A DNA stretch of 22,026 nucleotides from a virus, in IMG/VR virus record IMGVR_UViG_3300037230_000020, positions 1-22,026 of that record; one strand, written 5' to 3'. Each line of letters starts with the position of its first letter. The stretch's first letter is position 1. The notes beneath the pieces are model-generated. The model was not told the origin of the DNA. It saw only the letters and a list, made by a program, of their open reading frames with translations, and made no database searches. Both the position numbers and the translations under genes were made by a program. This document shows, piece after piece, positions 21,239 through 22,026 of this stretch.

Positions 21239-21912
21239 TAGCCCTCCGCATAGAAGCTGTCAAAGGTCTCACCGAGGAGAAGGGCGTCAACAGCGAATTC
21301 CAGGGCCCGTGGAGGATTCACGGAGGCTGCGTCCCGATTGTTGTACCAGAAGCTGATGAGCAACAGCATGGCCTGAATGATTGTCTGCGGGCATGTGTTG
21401 ACGGTCACGCCGTCCCCGTAGGTGCCAGCCACCCAAATGACCGTGACGTTACCGGGCATGAAGTTCTGACACCACGGCCAGTAGAGAAGCGACGTGGGGA
21501 AGATGCGCGCTGGCTCTGAATTCACATCGACCGTGTAAGTCGTAGGGTCGAGCGTTTGAAGCGTGCCGGTCTGGTCGAGATATGTAATCGACGTGACAGA
21601 CGCGCAGCCGGGGAGAGGCAACCTGATGGCAAGCTCCTCCCAGTAGCGAGAGAAGAAGGGGAACTGCCGGTGTGCGCCGACTGTGGAACTGAAGTTTGGG
21701 TATGGGAAATAGTCCATCGTGAGTTGCATCGACCGATGGAAGATCGCTCGCTGCATTTTCTTCTCACAGAACTGACGCGCTGCAACAATCAAGGCGCTGA
21801 TGAGATTGTCATCCGCAGTCATGCTCACATCGACCACGCATTGCTGCTTGGCGAGAGCGAGTAAGACGGGCTCAACGACCGGCTGCGTCAATGTGCGGTA
21901 ACTCAAGGGCAT
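21238..21912 (-). CDS. Head-tail connector protein, gp6/phiE125 gp8-like
   Basis: This 224-residue protein starts at ATG 21912 with AGGT upstream. It begins with VEPVLLALAKQQCVVDVSMT, then DDNLISALIVAARQFCEKKM, the helical head-tail connector signature (EV...LR.......D..L..LI.AA....E), followed by QRAIFHRSMQLTMDYF. The later part adds IRLPLPGCASVTSITYLDQT and the VIWVAGTYGDGVTVNTCPQT, AMLLLISFWYNNRDA and DALLLGETFDSFY segments typical of phiE125 gp8-like proteins. It forms the ring below the portal. It follows the capsid gene with only a hairpin between them and overlaps the adaptor gene by one base. Confidence 0.9.
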   Translation of the reverse strand: MPLSYRTLTQPVVEPVLLALAKQQCVVDVSMTADDNLISALIVAARQFCEKKMQRAIFHRSMQLTMDYFPYPNFSSTVGAHRQFPFFSRYWEELAIRLPLPGCASVTSITYLDQTGTLQTLDPTTYTVDVNSEPARIFPTSLLYWPWCQNFMPGNVTVIWVAGTYGDGVTVNTCPQTIIQAMLLLISFWYNNRDAASVNPPRALEFAVDALLLGETFDSFYAEG

Positions 21913-21945
21913 GATGTCTTACCTGATAGCTGGGTGAGGCTCGAC

Positions 21946-21967
21946 GGGGCTCCCTTTCGAGAGCCCC
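21946..21967 (-). other. Stem-loop between capsid and connector genes
   Basis: On the minus strand GGGGCTCTC and GGGAGCCCC pair over nine positions (one G-U) around a GAAA tetraloop. No U-run follows, so it is not a strong terminator. Behind a capsid gene, such hairpins often stabilise or attenuate the transcript, lowering downstream expression relative to capsid. Confidence 0.5.
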
Positions 21968-21976
21968 ATCTATGGG

Positions 21977-22026
21977 TTAGGCGTGTACGAGTAGACCCTT
22001 CAGGGGAGAAGTGCCACCTGGAGCGA
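21977..22026 (-). CDS. C-terminal end of probable major capsid protein (partial)
   Basis: Only the last 15 codons and the stop are inside the window. They read APGGTSPLKGLLVHA and then TAA. The residues fit the end of a head protein, and the position directly before the connector gene is where the major capsid gene lies in HK97-type gene orders. With so little sequence the call rests on gene order. Confidence 0.5.
   Translation of the reverse strand, partial: APGGTSPLKGLLVHA

Noticed and set aside
1-22026. tRNA, rRNA, CRISPR arrays, insertion sequences, attachment sites
   Set aside because: No cloverleaf, regularly spaced repeats, transposase-like protein or matched direct repeats flanking a junction were seen; prophage ends are probably outside the window.

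Overview
The window is the left part of a tailed-phage (siphovirus-type) structural module, most likely a prophage, joined to a block of accessory genes. GC content is moderate to high. Several proteins carry Sec signal peptides, one is a periplasmic Rap1a/Tai-type protein, and the small YDNG/IWRRPDG-type protein at 1683-1961 has a look I associate with Acidobacteriota. I therefore favour a Gram-negative host, possibly Acidobacteriota (Terriglobia). That assignment is inference from general resemblance, not from a marker gene.

Right two thirds (7970-22026, all on the minus strand, transcribed right to left): the last codons of what is probably the major capsid protein, a gp6-like head-tail connector, a head closure/adaptor protein, an HK97 gp10-like protein, a DUF3168-type tail terminator, the tail tube protein, two tail assembly chaperones that look joined by a programmed -1 frameshift, two secreted collagen-containing proteins, the tape measure protein, then the tail tip set: a distal tail-like protein, a DUF2163-like hub protein, a DUF6950/NlpC-like protein and a large gpJ-like tip protein. 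The tip protein's C-terminal part is cut off by one in-frame TAA. Genes are packed with overlaps and short gaps, so this is one late operon. It ends at a hairpin with a U-rich run at 7911-7934.

Left third (1-7900, mostly plus strand, converging on the late operon): three small genes of unknown function; a minus-strand pair made of a small protein under a strong promoter with a 37-bp operator-like dyad, followed by a truncated DNA cytosine-5 methyltransferase; a possible nuclease cassette (a HEPN-domain protein, an Mrr-type nuclease, a 33-residue micro-protein coupled to it and a 191-residue helical protein); and a run of five membrane or exported proteins starting with a Rap1a/Tai-like protein. 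Three hairpins in this block carry their U-tracts on the minus strand, as if to stop leftward transcripts entering the plus-strand genes.

The most unusual points are: (1) exported collagen-like proteins with a shared N-terminal domain but different C-terminal heads, sitting between the chaperones and the tape measure gene; (2) the tail tip gene split by a single TAA in the same frame with no start codon at the junction; (3) the likely frameshift in the chaperones; and (4) the HEPN/Mrr/micro-protein cassette as a candidate anti-phage system. No tRNA, rRNA, CRISPR array, integrase, insertion sequence or lysis gene was recognised.
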